This document shows, one piece after another, positions 1 to 13,600 of a DNA stretch of 64,000 nucleotides. Made by a program: the position numbers and the translations under genes. Position 1 is the first letter of the stretch, and the number at the start of each line of letters is the position of its first letter. The stretch is from Achatina immaculata (lineage: Eukaryota; Mollusca; Gastropoda; Stylommatophora; Achatinidae): contig CM019716.1 of the NCBI GenBank assembly GCA_009760885.1, forward strand, positions 2,919,501 through 2,983,500, given 5' to 3'. The notes beneath the pieces are model-generated. The model had not been told where the DNA came from, did no database searches, and saw nothing but the letters and a program-made list of their open reading frames with translations.

Positions 1-215
1 GGAGTCAGGGTAGGAATCATTGATGAGGTTGTTCTTAGCTGGAGTCAGAGTAGAAATCGTCGAGAAGATTATAGTTACCTGGAGTAATGTAGGAATCATT
101 GGGAAGATTATAGTTATCTGGAGTCAAAGTAGGGATAATGAAGGATATTATAATTATATAACGTCGAAGTACGAATCATTTTTAGCTGATGTTCGAGTAG
201 GAATCGAGTATTATC
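1..215. repeat. 40-bp family minisatellite, diverged block
   Basis: Four to five irregular copies of the unit ggagtcagagtaggaatcat followed by a ttgttcttagct-like part. Same family as the large array at 2100-3046; it continues to the left edge. Confidence 0.75.
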
Positions 216-220
216 CATAG

Positions 221-442
221 ACAAGAATGAAGCTAGTTGTGACAAGAATGAAGCTAGTTGTGACAAAAATGAAGCTAGTTGTGACAAGAATGAAGCTAGT
301 TGTGACAAGAATGAAGTTAGTTGTGACAAGAATGAAGCTAGTTGTGACAAGAATGAAGCTAGTTGTGACAAGAATGAAGCTAGTTGTGACAAAAATGAAG
401 CTAGTTGTGACATGAATGAAGCTAGTTGTGACAGGAATGAAG
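221..442. repeat. 21-bp minisatellite
   Basis: About ten copies of gacaagaatgaagctagttgt with few substitutions. Because 21 is a multiple of 3, open frames appear on both strands; none is a gene. Confidence 0.95.
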
Positions 443-919
443 CAGTTGTCACTGTCAGATTCAGGATCAGAATCAAAACACGGAATGGAAATCAGAAAAT
501 TATTTCTAAAACTCGACAATCCCTGTAGGTTTTCAGAAAAAGAAACTGCCCGTAGAGTTCATGAATCGAATTTAGTTATAATATCAGATTTTTTTTGTGC
601 GGTGGTGGAGCAAACTCAGATACTGACATAAAAACACAGTGTGAGTTATGGGCTTATGAAAGATATGAGGTGTTTTTTTCTGTTGTTGTTTGTCGTCTGT
701 AGTATTTCTTCTGCTGGTGGCTTTTTTCTGATTTGAAGTTTGTGCTGTTAATGTTATTGAACCCAATGCAGTTTTGATACTGCTTGTTGATGATGGTGTT
801 GTTGTTGTTGTTATTATTTATAATGGAGTTGTGGTTCAGATATGTTGCTAATGGTGGCACTAGTATATTGTTGTATTGTTTGTGTTGTATTAATATTGTA
901 GTTTATACAATAGACAGTT

Positions 920-1135
920 AAAATATTTCGACCATGTAATGCAGTGATTAAAACCTTACAAGAGAGAAAAGTTGAAAGGAAAAAAAGAGCAAGAGGTAGA
1001 CAGGGATGTAGAATGATGGATAACATTAAACAATGGACTTGACTGAGCTTGGCTTGGTGCATTGTGAAGACGAAGGACAGAGCAAGTTGAAGAGCCATTT
1101 CAACTAACCTTCAGTTGGGGAGATGACACAGGATG
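920..1135 (+). mobile_element. Degenerate LINE 3' end (family C)
   Basis: Read on the plus strand with stops and shifts it gives RARGRQGCRMMDNIKQWT and later KTKDRAS, the Arg-rich C-terminal tail seen in non-LTR retrotransposon polyproteins. The same tail is better preserved at 15925-16352. Confidence 0.6.
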
Positions 1136-1520
1136 ATGGTAAGTTTCTGTTACTTTAACACTTGTCGTCAAAATAAAGTTGTTTGGAAGCAGGCAGATGT
1201 CAGTTTGCCTGGCATCGTTGTGCTGATCAATTCCTCTCAAGGCTGTCTCTGCCAGTGTTGGGTTTTGCGTTATCGTGCCACAGCAGCTGCAGGCAGTGTT
1301 AGTGTCAGTTTTCTGTTGCTGCTGTTGTCGCAGATAATAACGAAGTGTATGTGTAAACATTAGATCAAGTGATAATTTCGTATACTTAGAGTATTTGAGA
1401 TACAAGGTAGCAGATGACAGGAGACGTGGAATGGAGATCAACAGAAAAATGAGAGTGCCGGCAACATTTAAAAAAAAAGTTGCTGCGTCAAAATATACAA
1501 CAGTTGAAGGTCAAGGTCGT

Positions 1521-1824
1521 TAAATGCTATTTGTGCTCTGTACTCCTATACCGTGTAGAACTATCAGCATTAAATGCTGTCTGTGCTCTGTACTCTTCTA
1601 TGGTGTAGAACTATCAGCATTAAATGCTGTCTGTGCTCTGTACTCTTCTATGGTGTAGAACTATCAGCATTAAATGCTGTCTGTGCTCTGTACTCCTCTA
1701 TGGTGTAGAACTATCAGCATTAAATGCTGTCTGTGCTCTGTACTCTTCTATGGTGTAGAACTATCAGCATTAAATGCTGTCTGTGCTCTGTACTCCTCTA
1801 TGGTGTAGAACTATCAGCATTAAA
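1521..1824. repeat. 50-bp minisatellite, six copies
   Basis: Unit begins taaatgctgtctgtgctctg and ends ctatcagcat; copies start at 1521, 1571, 1621, 1671, 1721 and 1771. The first copy is the most diverged. Confidence 0.95.
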
Positions 1825-2099
1825 TAAGAACAGAGAGAATACAACTGAGCCCCCAGAAATGTAGATATACAGAAAAGTGGGGCTTATTCTGTAGACAGAA
1901 AGGAAAACAAGAAAATACTAGATCAGTTGAAAGAAAAATAATGAAAAAAAACATCACAACTAAACAGTTAACGTAATTTGCTCAAATGAAATGGCTTAAT
2001 GCATTCATTGTATTTGTAACTTGCACGGTCTTTAAAATCTGGTATTAACTATTCATTGTCCTGGTATCTGTATGTATTATTGTTTCGTAGACATCGTAA

Positions 2100-3046
2100 A
2101 GAAGATTGTTCTTAGCTGGAGTCAGAGTAGAAATCATGGAGACGGTTGTTCTTAGCTAGAGTCAGAGTAGGAATCATTGTTTTTAGCTAATCAGAGTAGG
2201 AATCATAGAGACGATTGTTCTTAGGTGGAGTCAGAGTAGGAGTCATGAAGATAGTTGTTCTTAGGTGGAGTCAGAGTAGGAATCATGGAGACGGTTGTTC
2301 TTAGGTGGAGCCAGTATAGGAATCATGAAGATGGTTGTTCTTAGGTGGAATCAGGGTAAGAATCATGGAGACGGTTGTTCTTAGGTGGAGTCAGAGTAGG
2401 AATCATGAAGACGATTGTTCTTAGGTGGAGCCAGAGTAGGAATCATGGAGACGGTAGTTCTTACCTAGACCTAGAGTAGGAATCATGGAGAAGGTTGTCC
2501 TTAGTCAGAATAGGAATCATGGAGAAGGTTGTCCTTAGCTAGAGTCAGAGTAGAAATCATGGAGACGATTGTTCTTAGGTGGAGCCAGTGTAGGAATCAT
2601 GAAGATGGTTGTTCTTAGGTGGAATCAGAGTAGGAATCATGGAGACGGTTGTTCTTAGGTGGAATCAGAGTAGGAATCATGAAGACGATTGTTCTTAGGT
2701 GGAGTCAGAGTAGGAATCATGAAGACGGTTGTTCTTATATGGAGCCAGTGTAGGAATCATGGAGACAGTAGTTCTTAGCTAGAGCCAGAGTAGGAATCAT
2801 GGAGAAGGTTGTCCTTAGCTAGAGTCAGAATAGGCATCATGGAAAAGGTTGTCCTTAGCTAGAGTCAGAGTAGAAATCATGGAGACGGTAGTTCTTAGCT
2901 AGAGCCAGAGTAGGAATCATGGAGACGATTGTTCGTAGGTAGAGTCAGAGTAGAAATCATGGAGACGAATGTTTTTAGGTGGAGTCAGAATAGGAATCAT
3001 GGAAACGATTGTTCTTAGCCGGACTCGGGATAGGAATCGTGAAGGT
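2100..3046. repeat. 40-bp minisatellite, about 23 copies
   Basis: Unit ggagtcagagtaggaatcat + ggagacggttgttcttaggt with many variants and a few short units. Two alternating sub-types (cttaggt and cttagct ends) suggest higher-order amplification. Confidence 0.93.
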
Positions 3047-5098
3047 TTCCGTATAAGTTAACAGCGAGTTTTGGGGATCAAAGTCGCTGTCCGATTTGGA
3101 AGTCAGAGACCCGTAGCTGATATGGTAACGTCAGGATTGGCGAACCACAGCTGACCACGACCGTGTCCCACCTCGCTAAAGAAGTATTGCACACTCCTTG
3201 CTTTTTATCTCCATTCAGGTACTGAAAAATTAGCCGCCATATCCCACCACTAATCCGATGCAGTGTTACACGTGAACACCTTCACCGCATCAGCTGCGGA
3301 TAGCACCAGATCACACTTCCAGGGAGATAGGGGAAGAAGAATAGCAGGGTTTGTATTTCGATCATTATTAAAGTCTTTATATGGCTGGGCGTATTCCAGG
3401 CCTCTTTTTTGTTGGAAAGCAGCTGGTGACAGATACATTTCCATACCCAGGTAGGGAAGATTGGTGCTATTAAGACGTCATCAGATGTATAATATAGAAA
3501 GGGTTGTGGGATGGTGGAAGGGAGGGCTGTTAATTCATATATGTAGAAACCGGCGTGGTTGTTGACATTTAGAATTCAGTTGACTCAGACAAGCCTCTAT
3601 GGGAGGACATAACTGATTTTGTTTATTTATTATTTGTTTTATAAAAGAATCATGGATAATGGCTGCCAAGATCTATTTGTTTGTGTGTAGGTCAATAGCT
3701 ATTGCCATGGCTAAGTGATGGTTGTACTCTATTGTTGCTAACTAAAATATTTCAAGTGAAATCCGGCACTTGTCCTACTCTGTTCACACAGTTGCCATGC
3801 TAACCAATCTGAGACTTTGTTCTAGAGAGATGCGTTCAGATTACGCTTTGTGGCTCGCTCTTTTACCCAACTCTATCCAAGGAGTTCGTGTTTTGGACTT
3901 GTTGACCAGATTGTACGTCGCGTAGTTATATCTTTCCCTATCTGTGCTCGTGTCTGCGAGTGTATTCTCCTTTCTCGTATTTTCTGGCCCACTTTTGTAA
4001 ATTTTCTCCTTTAGTTCGCTGAGTTAACAAATATAATAACAACAGCAAGAACGAATCTCTGGTATATCCCCCCTCCACTCCAATTCTTTCTTTTCCTCTT
4101 TCTGCCCTTCATCCCAGCACACACGTCCTTGCTGGCCTTTTTCTTCACCATGCACAAGGCTATGCCGGAATGAGCGCAGAAACAGATCTCATGTAGTAAA
4201 GGTGAGCTTTCTTTACAGGTGTGCTTTACGTGCACAGCCTGGCGGGCGCTGTGTTTCTTCTCTGTGCACATAACGTGCACTTCTCCGTCAGTTGAACGTA
4301 ATTTCTCTAATGAAATAATTCACATTGGAGAAAGTGCCGGAGCAGTGATTTGTGTTGATTTGCTCAGCTTAACGTGTGGAACTTAACGATAGCTTTAACC
4401 TTTTCCCACCCTATGTCAAGTATTTCTTAGTCAGAACAGTTTTAATATCCAAGTCGTGTGCCAGTTTCTTGCGCAGGCCGACGAGTTTGAGAAGTTAACT
4501 TTCCTTTTAATTATTTATGTAGGAAAATACAACGGTGCATTTATTCACGTATGGAGTTATCCTCTTATAAATTTTATAATCGAATTTCATACGACGCGAA
4601 AAAGTAACATCAGAATGAAACTAAATTTAACAGATTAGTAAATGAATTGTACAGGATTTCTTCTGTTTTGAAATTACACAGGAAATTGTTAGAATAAATT
4701 ATAAGGGAAAACATTCACCGGTAGATTTGCAGTTTTTGGGTTCGCTTGGGCAGAATGTATTTTGAGATAACTCTTTTTTGGGACCAAGTTGTCTGTTTCG
4801 TCAGATTTCATAATGCAATTTTATTTTCATTGTACTGCTTTAAGTTATGCAGCTATAACATAGATGGGGTTTTTCCTTATTTCGTTGTGTGTATTATTAT
4901 TCACGGTTTCGTTGTGTGTTATTACTCACGGTTTCGTAACTTCAGAAATCTGTCACATTTTCGAATGACTGACTACTGATCTGTGGTGAGCACATAAACG
5001 TGTGTGTCATCTTTCGCGTGACCTGGCCGTCGTGCGTGCCTGCGTGTGTGAGCAGTGCACAGTTGCTCGTGGGTTGTGTAGGCTGAATTTATCTGGAC
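3047..5098. other. Upstream stretch without recognised gene
   Basis: No similarity, long coding frame or repeat that I can support. It contains the probable promoter of the ankyrin gene somewhere before 5099, but no element can be placed with confidence. Confidence 0.4.
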
Positions 5099-5122
5099 AT
5101 GAGCATTGTCGGTTGTCAGTGA
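5099..5122 (+). promoter_or_regulatory. Possible upstream ORF in the 5' UTR
   Basis: ATG at 5099 opens seven codons (MSIVGCQ) and ends at the TGA 5120-5122, 33 bases before the proposed ankyrin start. If the transcript begins upstream of 5099 this could dampen translation or force reinitiation. The surrounding 4990-5176 stretch is richer in CpG than its neighbours, as expected for a 5' exon, but I cannot place the transcription start or a TATA box. Confidence 0.3.
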
Positions 5123-5155
5123 AGACGACGAAGAAAACAGACGAAGGGTGCCTCG

Positions 5156-5176
5156 ATGATGTTGGGCCGGAAACAG
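5156..5176 (+). CDS. Ank2: Ankyrin exon 1 (start codon exon), proposed
   Basis: Encodes MMLGRKQ and ends at a near-perfect donor, AAACAG|GTAAAC. It leaves phase 0, which matches the phase-0 start of the next exon ([15 protein letters not shown]). Vertebrate ANK2 has a comparable short start exon (MTTMLQK) joined directly to SDSNASFLRAA. A TGA at 5120-5122 in the same frame closes the frame upstream, so translation must begin at 5156 or at the second ATG at 5159, which has the better A at -3. The evidence is the donor, the phase and the family analogy; no transcript is available here. An alternative start reading straight into the next exon from 14104 is possible but looks intronic. Confidence 0.62.
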
Positions 5177-8100
5177 GTAAACACTTTTAATAAGAATCAT
5201 TGTTCCGAATGTATCACCTGTTACCACACCCCAACACGTAATTTTGAAACCCATTTACGTCGTGTAAGTTTTCCCATTATATATATATATATATATGGCA
5301 CGTGGATTTAATCATATTGAATATTAGTAATCCTGCCAGTTCCATAATATCCCAGACACAAAGTGACAAGACCTTTCAAAATAAACACGGTTTATCGTTA
5401 CGGGAACAGATTATGTCTTGTTGAATATTGGTAGCACTGATGGTGTTTTTCGATCTGTACAAAACATCTGACAACTCTAACTTCTTCACAACCGCCTTTT
5501 GGAAACTACAGCAACAGCAAGAGCAACAAAAACAGCAGCAACTACAGCAGCAGTAACAACAGCAATACCACCAGCAGCAACAGCAGTAGCAACAACAACA
5601 ACAGCCATAACAACAGCAAAGCTGTTTTAGCTGCATGTTGTTGGGTCTGTGTTCAGTAATAATTGCATCGTTTTCCACACTACATCTCTCCAGCTTTTTC
5701 ACTCCAGTGGTTCCAATGCTTCCTGGCCTCTCCCTTTTCCTTCAATCTTCAGAACGTCCCTTTGAGAATATGGGCACCCCCCAGTGTGAGAATCATTGAT
5801 GTAGAAGATCAGCCACGCAATGTCTTGTTCAAGCAATCAGTGTATGTTTATGGGCACATGGTGTGAATGTATTATGCACATGAAGCCAGCCAGAGTTGTT
5901 TATAAGTGTAACATGAGCAGATCTGCAACGTTAATACTGATACATAGCAAAGATGTATGCTTGTACATGACGTGAGCGAGAGAACAGTGTTTTCCCCTAA
6001 CTAGTCAGAACGCCGTGGCCCAAATAGAACGGCCATGTGTATGTTACACAAGCTGTGTGGTTTATTGTAGGAGTATATATAGCATGTGCAGCAGTCACAT
6101 TAAGTATTACAAGTCAGAAAAGGTGTTACATTTACATAATTGCAGTAACACAGTAATCAGAATGACTCAGGGCACGGCATAAAACTGCTGAGAATCAGTA
6201 CACAAGAGAAAAAGTAGACGTCAGCTTGAGGTATACATTTTGCTCATTGTTTTCAGGGCTTTTGGAGTTTGTAGACACTTTTTTGTTGTCTGCAGTGATA
6301 TAGCTCAGAGCTTTATTCATAGTGTGTCGCTTAACAGGGACTTGGATGTGCTCTGCCGTCATCCTGGATTTTCTAGGTTGTCAGGGTTGGATTGCTTGTG
6401 CTCTGCTATCATCTCAGACTCGTTGGATTGTCAGGGTTGTATGGTTTGTGGTCTCTTATAATCTTGGTCTCTCTAGGTTGTCAGGGTCGAATGGTTTGTG
6501 CTCTGCTATCATCTCAGACTCGTTGGTTTGTCAGGGTTGGATGGTTTGCATTTTCAGTCAACGGGATTAACGACTATTAAGTCCTCAGAGTTTCTGCCCC
6601 TCAAGGAAAATGTTATTGCTTATTTGCTCTTACCTTTCTAGCTGTTGTCATGTGTATCATTCTGTACGTAGCGTCGTGTTTTTGTTGTTGTTGGAGTTTT
6701 CTTTAAGTTTTTGCACTGCTAGGTAGTGAGGTAGCCTGTTCGAGTTTGTAACCCTGTTTTGTCGTCTTGTCTTGTTCTGTTGCCACAGAGGAGAAGGAAA
6801 AAACGTTACGGCTACAAAAATTGTTGAGACTTTAGAGAGACAGTTTTTAAGATCTTCGGGGGAATAGCTAGATATTAAGATCTCTGCGTGTTTGGGCGAA
6901 TCGATATCAGCACAGGTTATGGAGCAGAAAAGTCACGGCGTTCTGCTCCGGCCCTTCCTCCTCACCCAATCCTCAGAGTTCTCGCCGGGCCTACGAAGTA
7001 CGTGCACCGCCATGAGAGAACGAAATAGGAGCAGTGATGGACTTGCCCGAAGAGCGAAGATAATCCTTTGACATTTTAATTTTGTTGTTGTTATAATAAA
7101 CAGAGAGGCTTACTGAAATGCTCACTGTTTGCTCACCTACACCACAGTCATTAAGTCCATTTTTACCTGTGAGGTTTGCGCAGGTAGGCAGATGAAACGT
7201 TGAAACGATAACACATCTGAACATTTGCGCTCTCTGTGTGCGTACGTTCACTGCTTGGTAGGATTATACAGAAGTATTTGAGTGAAGTTGGTGAGCTGTT
7301 TGCATCTGTCACTTTATTAAAGAGCGCACCAGTTAATAGTCCCATTGTCCAGAACCTGGCCAAGACCCAGTTTTACTTTCCATAGCACAGAGTTGGGACA
7401 AGTTTGTGCTGTACACTTCTCTCTCTCTCTTGTTTCATTTGTGATACGACAACAGAAACTCAGTTAAATGACAGCTCATTGACATTTCTACTGTCATTAC
7501 AACACAACGGCAGTACATATCTGGCTTGTTGCCAGACATATGGCATCTGATGGGTGGATGCATTAGCACAGTGTTACTGATTGTATTGTTGCATTCAGCA
7601 CCTCGCACTGTTACTTTTGTCCTGTTGGATTCAGCACCTCGCACTGTTACTTTTGTCCTGTTGCATTCAGCACCTCGCACCGTTACTTTTGTCCTGTTGC
7701 ATTCAGCACCTCGCACAATTACTTTTGTCCTGTTGGATTCAGCACCTCGCACCGTTACTTTTGTCTTGTTGCATTCTGCACCTCGCACCGTTACTTTTGT
7801 CTTGTTGCATTCTGCACCTCGCACCGTTATTTTTGTCTTGTTGGATTCAGCACCTCGCACTGTTACTTTTGTCTTGTTGGATTCAGCACCTCGCACTGTT
7901 ACTTTGTGCAAGAGTGTTGTGTTGAGGTAAACACCGCCCTTGCATTTTGATGATTACAACGTAGTCTTGTCTTTCTTCTTGCTATAAGGCGAAATTAAGA
8001 TGAGAGACCAAGCTTCTCGCAGAGTTGCAGTGACTGGGTTCTTTTTAATCTCCACCAGTACCGCAATCACGCCGATCCGCACCCTGTTCACCAGACTGTT

Positions 8101-10630
8101 GAAGACGAGATACTTCCAGAGAGCATTAGTTAAAAACGAGATTTTGTCGTGGCTGTACTTGGTTTATCATTCTTGGGATCCTTGGCACCCATGGTCATGT
8201 CGGACACCTCATGGTTCTTTATCAGACTAATTGATGGTTATCTTTCATTTTTATCATCCTAAGTCTCATGGTGCACATATCTCAGACTAATTATAGTCTT
8301 GATGGTTATCTTTCATTTTTATCATCCTAGGTCTCATGGTGCACATATCTCAGACTAATTATAGTCTTGATGGTTATCTTTCATTTTTATCATCCTAGAC
8401 GTCATGCCGCACACATCTCAGAGTTTTTATGATCTTTTGTTTGTGTTCCAAGGTGTCATGGGCGCATCTTATTGAGGCCATTAGACTAATTGTGGTCATG
8501 GTACTCTTCTGTTTACCATCCTTGGCGCCGTAGCGGACACTTGGTCGTGGCTGTCAGACTAATTGTCGCATATTTTCTATTATACATCAAAAATGTTATG
8601 AACTGGCCACATCATATTGACAGAATTATGTTAAACCACGAAATCGTTTTGCTCCCTGCCTTCTCCATCGACCTGAAGCCCCAAACATTGCAGAATGTTT
8701 TCCCTACCAGCAGAGATTGGGGCCACGAGATGTGGTAATAGCTTAGAGATGGGGGGTGAGGGTGGGGGTAGCTGCTGGCATTTCATGTGGTGCTACAGAA
8801 ATTTGTTTCGTTGCTTTGTGTCACAGGAAAATGTCAGTGATTATGATGATGACGACTGTAGCAATGGGGTAGCTGTACCACCATGCGGATTGGATTGTAG
8901 CCAAAAAGCCACCGTTGGAATGCGCAGAATGGCCGAAACTGTCGTCAACTTTTGTGCTTTTGTGAGTGAGTGCTGGTGTGCTCCATGTATTGATCATGCG
9001 AGCTCTCGCCCTTGATCTCTGAAGTCTAGCATCCCCTCCAGAAATTGCCGGTTTGAATATCGATTACTACCGGCTTATGATAATGCGGGTGTAGCGATAT
9101 TGATTTCAGTCCAGGTCCGCGTCTGTACCTCTCCAACCCCACCCCCTCAATCGCCTCCTCACTAACCTCCTGTGTCAGTTGATTTTGGCACGACGCTCAC
9201 GCCGGCCAAGGTTCCAGAGGTCATTTGAAAGTGCCCCCCCCCCTCCTCTCATCTTAAATGTCAGCCTGGCTGGATCTGCCTCGCTCACGTAACTAGACAC
9301 TCAAGTAAGATGTCAGACATAGACATCTCAGCCAGGGGCTGGTCGCTAAACCTCGTGCAGCTGAGCCATAGAAACAGTGCACTTGTCTGCTTATATCACA
9401 ACAAATTACATGGATCAGTTCAGGAGAAGGACTGCTAGCAATGTTTCTTTTTTCTAACTTTCATCCTTGCGTAAATAGCAGCGTCACTTTTGTTTTCACA
9501 TGGGGCTTAGCAAAATGTCATGGCTGTGTGAATAGTTTGGAGCATACGTGAAATATTTAGTCGCCATTAGCTGTAAAACTGGACACATTTATGAGAATAT
9601 TTGCCTGTAGGATGAGCCACACACAATTATATAATACACTCGGCTATCAGAGCATGAAGGATATATATATATACACAACTCAGTTTGTCCAGAAATGTCG
9701 GGACGTGAGAGAGTCAGAGTGGGTAAATGGAGGAAAGAAAAAAGAGTGTATGATGAGTCATCGGTACAGAAAATGCTGAAGCAAAAAAACTGTATCAGGA
9801 AATTAAAAGGAGAATATGCAATTAGAAAAATAGAGAGCCGGCGTGTAAAATATACATGACCGATCGATCACGCTTCGAGAACGCCATCACGCCACGGCCA
9901 GAAATGCTTGATTGACACTACTTCAAACACAATTGTCTCATGTGCAGGTTGTGTTCATTAGAGCTTTCGTGTGCAAGTTACAGATATAGCGTGCTATGTG
10001 CCAGAAGACCTCGTGCGTGGGTTGGCGTAATTTGTGTTATTTGTGAGCTCTGAGCCCAGCATGATTAGAGGGGCGATCATCTTGCTGTGTCTGTTATAGT
10101 TAAACGAGCTAACAAGAACGCCAGTAATCGTCCAGTATTGTGAGCAAGTCTTAGTATTTTCAGCTTGATAACATTTGTACAAGATTCAAGTTTCTGTCTC
10201 TGTCTCTCTTTCTCTCTGTTAAATACTTTTATTAAATCAAGTGTGTGGGAAGAATGAAAGATGGAGTGATGAAGGGCAGAATGTAAGACGGGCCTGCGTG
10301 TCCAATTCTTTACCCTTTAAAAATAAAGATTCAGTCATTCATTCATTCATTCACTGTGTGTGTGTCTCTGTCTGTCTGTCTCAATGCTTTGTCTGTATTG
10401 TTTATCGAGGCTAGTAACACATACCTCACTCTAACATTTTACTGTACGTTCATTGCTGTAAATTACAGGAGTTTGCACAAACCCCCTGCAGGAATTTATT
10501 TTGCTGTGGATATTTGTTTTGCTTTTCCTTTTTGTCTGAAGTTAAAGTATGTAGACAGAAGAAAGCTGCTAAGAGATTTTTTTTTATGTTGGGCAGTGTA
10601 ACCTGCCTCGCTTTCTGTCTTGGTGTGTGT

Positions 10631-10667
<37 letters not shown>

Positions 10668-13600
10668 ACTCCACTAAATCGCACGCCCAAATTGACAAGT
10701 ATAATGTGTGTTTGCTTGTATTAAAAAAGCTGCATTATGTCCCAAGCTTTGTTTAGAGTTTCACTTCTCTGTGAGATGATATGCGTGCCATTCTGGGCAG
10801 AAATGCGATATATGATCCATATGTGTACCTTGTGCCTGGAGTGACACTGAAAACTATACCAAAATTTTTTGTTGTTGTATATGTTACTCATAGTTACCAT
10901 CTCAGATTTCACCTGGCTTGAGAAAAGTCTGATGGTGATGTGTGTGCCATATTGCTTATTGTATACTGCTATAGCTTTAGCTCGTAACATAATTTGTAGT
11001 TATGGAAAGCTTTAGTCACCATTTTATATTTATTACCAGAATTTCTGTAACCGAGATTTTTTCAACGCACATTGCCATTCTGGATCTGATTATACCAGTA
11101 TTCTACATCACCTTAGAACCCACCATCCAAAAGATTTAACCAGCTTCATGTATACCAGGGTTAGCTTTCATATTCTCCAGTTCTGAAAGTATTTTCATAT
11201 ATCTTGTAGCACAGGATTCCGGAGAGGCCATTTTCGATCAATCTCTGAAGATCTGTTGACATCTCTTGTATAGATTTATTTTGGCAATTCTGTGTTTGCT
11301 GGGAGCTCTGTAGGAAACATAGGATGTCTTTTGACGTACTGAGCTTCATGAGTATTTATATCATATTCTGACTAATGCAAACACGGTCCGACAATTAAGT
11401 AATGAGACTAATTACATAAAAAAATAAAATAAATAACAGTTGAAAATATAACCTGTATTTTATTCAAAGTAAGCCTCTTGTGCATTGATACAGCGAGTGG
11501 CACGATCTAACAAACACTGGAACGACCTGTGCAGTTCTTCTGTTGGTATGGCCATTAAACTCGATGTTACGGCCCTTTGGATGTCATCAGTATCGTCAAA
11601 GAAGCGTCCTTTCAATAGTGCCTTTAATTTTGGGAATAGAAAATAATCGCAGGGAGATAAATCTGGGGAATAGGGTGGATGGATGAGAACACACACTTGT
11701 TTTTGGGCCAAACATTCCTGTACAATGTTTAACAAGATTTGGAAAGAAGAAAAGGTCCCTTCTAATTGGAAGAAAGGAATCATTGTTAAAATACCAAAAA
11801 ATGGCAACCTTAGTGACTGTAACAACTGGAGAGGAGTAACCTTAATATCAGTTGTGTCAAAAGTATTTTGCAAGGTCATTTTGAATAGACTCAAAGATAT
11901 AGTGGATACTGCAATGAGAGAAAAACAAGCAGGATTTCGAAAAGGGAGAAGCTGTCTCAACCAGATCTTTACTCTCAGAATAATACTTGAAGAACATATT
12001 GAAAAGCAGAAACCATTAATACTGAACTTCATAGATTTTAAAAAGGCATTTGATAGCATACGCAGAGATTCATTATGGAGAATTTTATGTATATGGAATA
12101 CCATCTAAAATTGTCAACATCATTAAGGACTTATACAATGGATATGGTTGTACAGTCAAGACAGAAGAAGGGATGAGTGAATAGTTCCAGATTGAAACAG
12201 GCGTAAAACAAGGATGTATACTGTCTCCTTTACTTTTTGGAATTACAGTAGACTTCATAATGAAAAAATGCTGCACAGGTAACACAGGTATTGACTGGGT
12301 ACATGGGACCCAACTAGAAGATCTTGATTTTGCTGATGACATAACTCTTATCAGTAACAATGTGAATTCCATGCAAGAAAAAACAGATAGCCTGTCTTCA
12401 CTGGCTAGCAGAATAGGACTTGAAATTAACAAGGACAAAACAAAAATAATGAAAATTCCCATCAATCAAAATGGAAAAATACACATAGAAGGGACAGATA
12501 TTGAAGAAGTAAATCAATTTGCATACGTTGGCAGCTACATAGACCAGGATGGTGACACTAGAAAGGAAATTAGGATCAGAATTGCAAAAGCAGCATCAGT
12601 CTTCAAGAATCTTGAGAACATATGGAATTCAAAAGTTGTAAGCACAAAAACCAAGTTAAGACTATTCAATTCAAATGTAATATCCGCCCTCATTTATGCA
12701 TCCGAAAGCTGGAAAACAACTAAAGAAATAGAAAAGAAATTAGACTCTTTTGAAAACAAATGCCTAAGGAAAATACTCAGCATCAAGTGGAATGAATTCA
12801 AGAACAATGCAGAGATAAGACATATGACTGAACAACAACCAGTCTCATGGGTGATCAGGAAAAGGAGATGGACATATGTTGGTCACTTGATGAGAAGAAA
12901 TAATCAGAGAATCTCAAAACAAGCTGTCAAGTGGAACACAACAGGCCGAAGAAAAAGAGGCAGACCGCGTGAAACTCTGAAGAGGACATTGTTAAGAGAG
13001 GCCAAGTTAACAGTCATAGGGTCCTTTGATGAGGTTGAAAGACTCACCTAAGACAGGAAAAATTGGCAAACTACTTTGCGAGCCCTATGTGACGTTTAAC
13101 GGCACGGGAAGGATATAAGATATAAGATTCCTGTACAACTACCGCCCGATGAGTCGATGCATTATAATGAAGGAAAAAAAAAAGTACTAGAGTCGGGCTT
13201 TGAGAATCCTTTTCAAAAGGCATTTCAAAATACTTAAATAAACTTTGGCAATGACAGTCTGGGAATAACTCGTTTGCTGTTGTAGAAGCACACCAACATT
13301 GTCTTCACTTTCGACTTTTAAGACAATTTTTTTTGCCTTTTGGTGATGATGATGTTGGTGATGATACTAGATGCATCAGCAGCATTCATCATGCTCACAT
13401 CCGAGGGGCTTACAGGAGTGTTGTTAGGGAGGCAAAGTTCTGCAAGGGACATGCAAATGAATGAATGAAATGGTGATGATGATGACTTCCACTGAGCACT
13501 TTGGCTATTAGTTGTGGGATCATAGCATAAAATCCATGTTTCATCCTCTGCGACATTCAAATTTAAGAATGTTTATTTCTGCGACACGTTTTGATGATGT

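Noticed and set aside
7435..7930. Overlapping open frames of 158 (minus) and 134 (plus) codons
   Set aside because: Both are frames of the same 36-bp minisatellite; no similarity and no splice context.
8695..9015. 106-codon frame in intron 1
   Set aside because: No recognisable family, no splice sites in a compatible phase, ordinary length for chance.
11460..12104. 214-codon minus-strand frame as a single gene
   Set aside because: Only 11460-11713 is real (mariner transposase C-terminus); the rest is the reverse strand of the inserted LINE.
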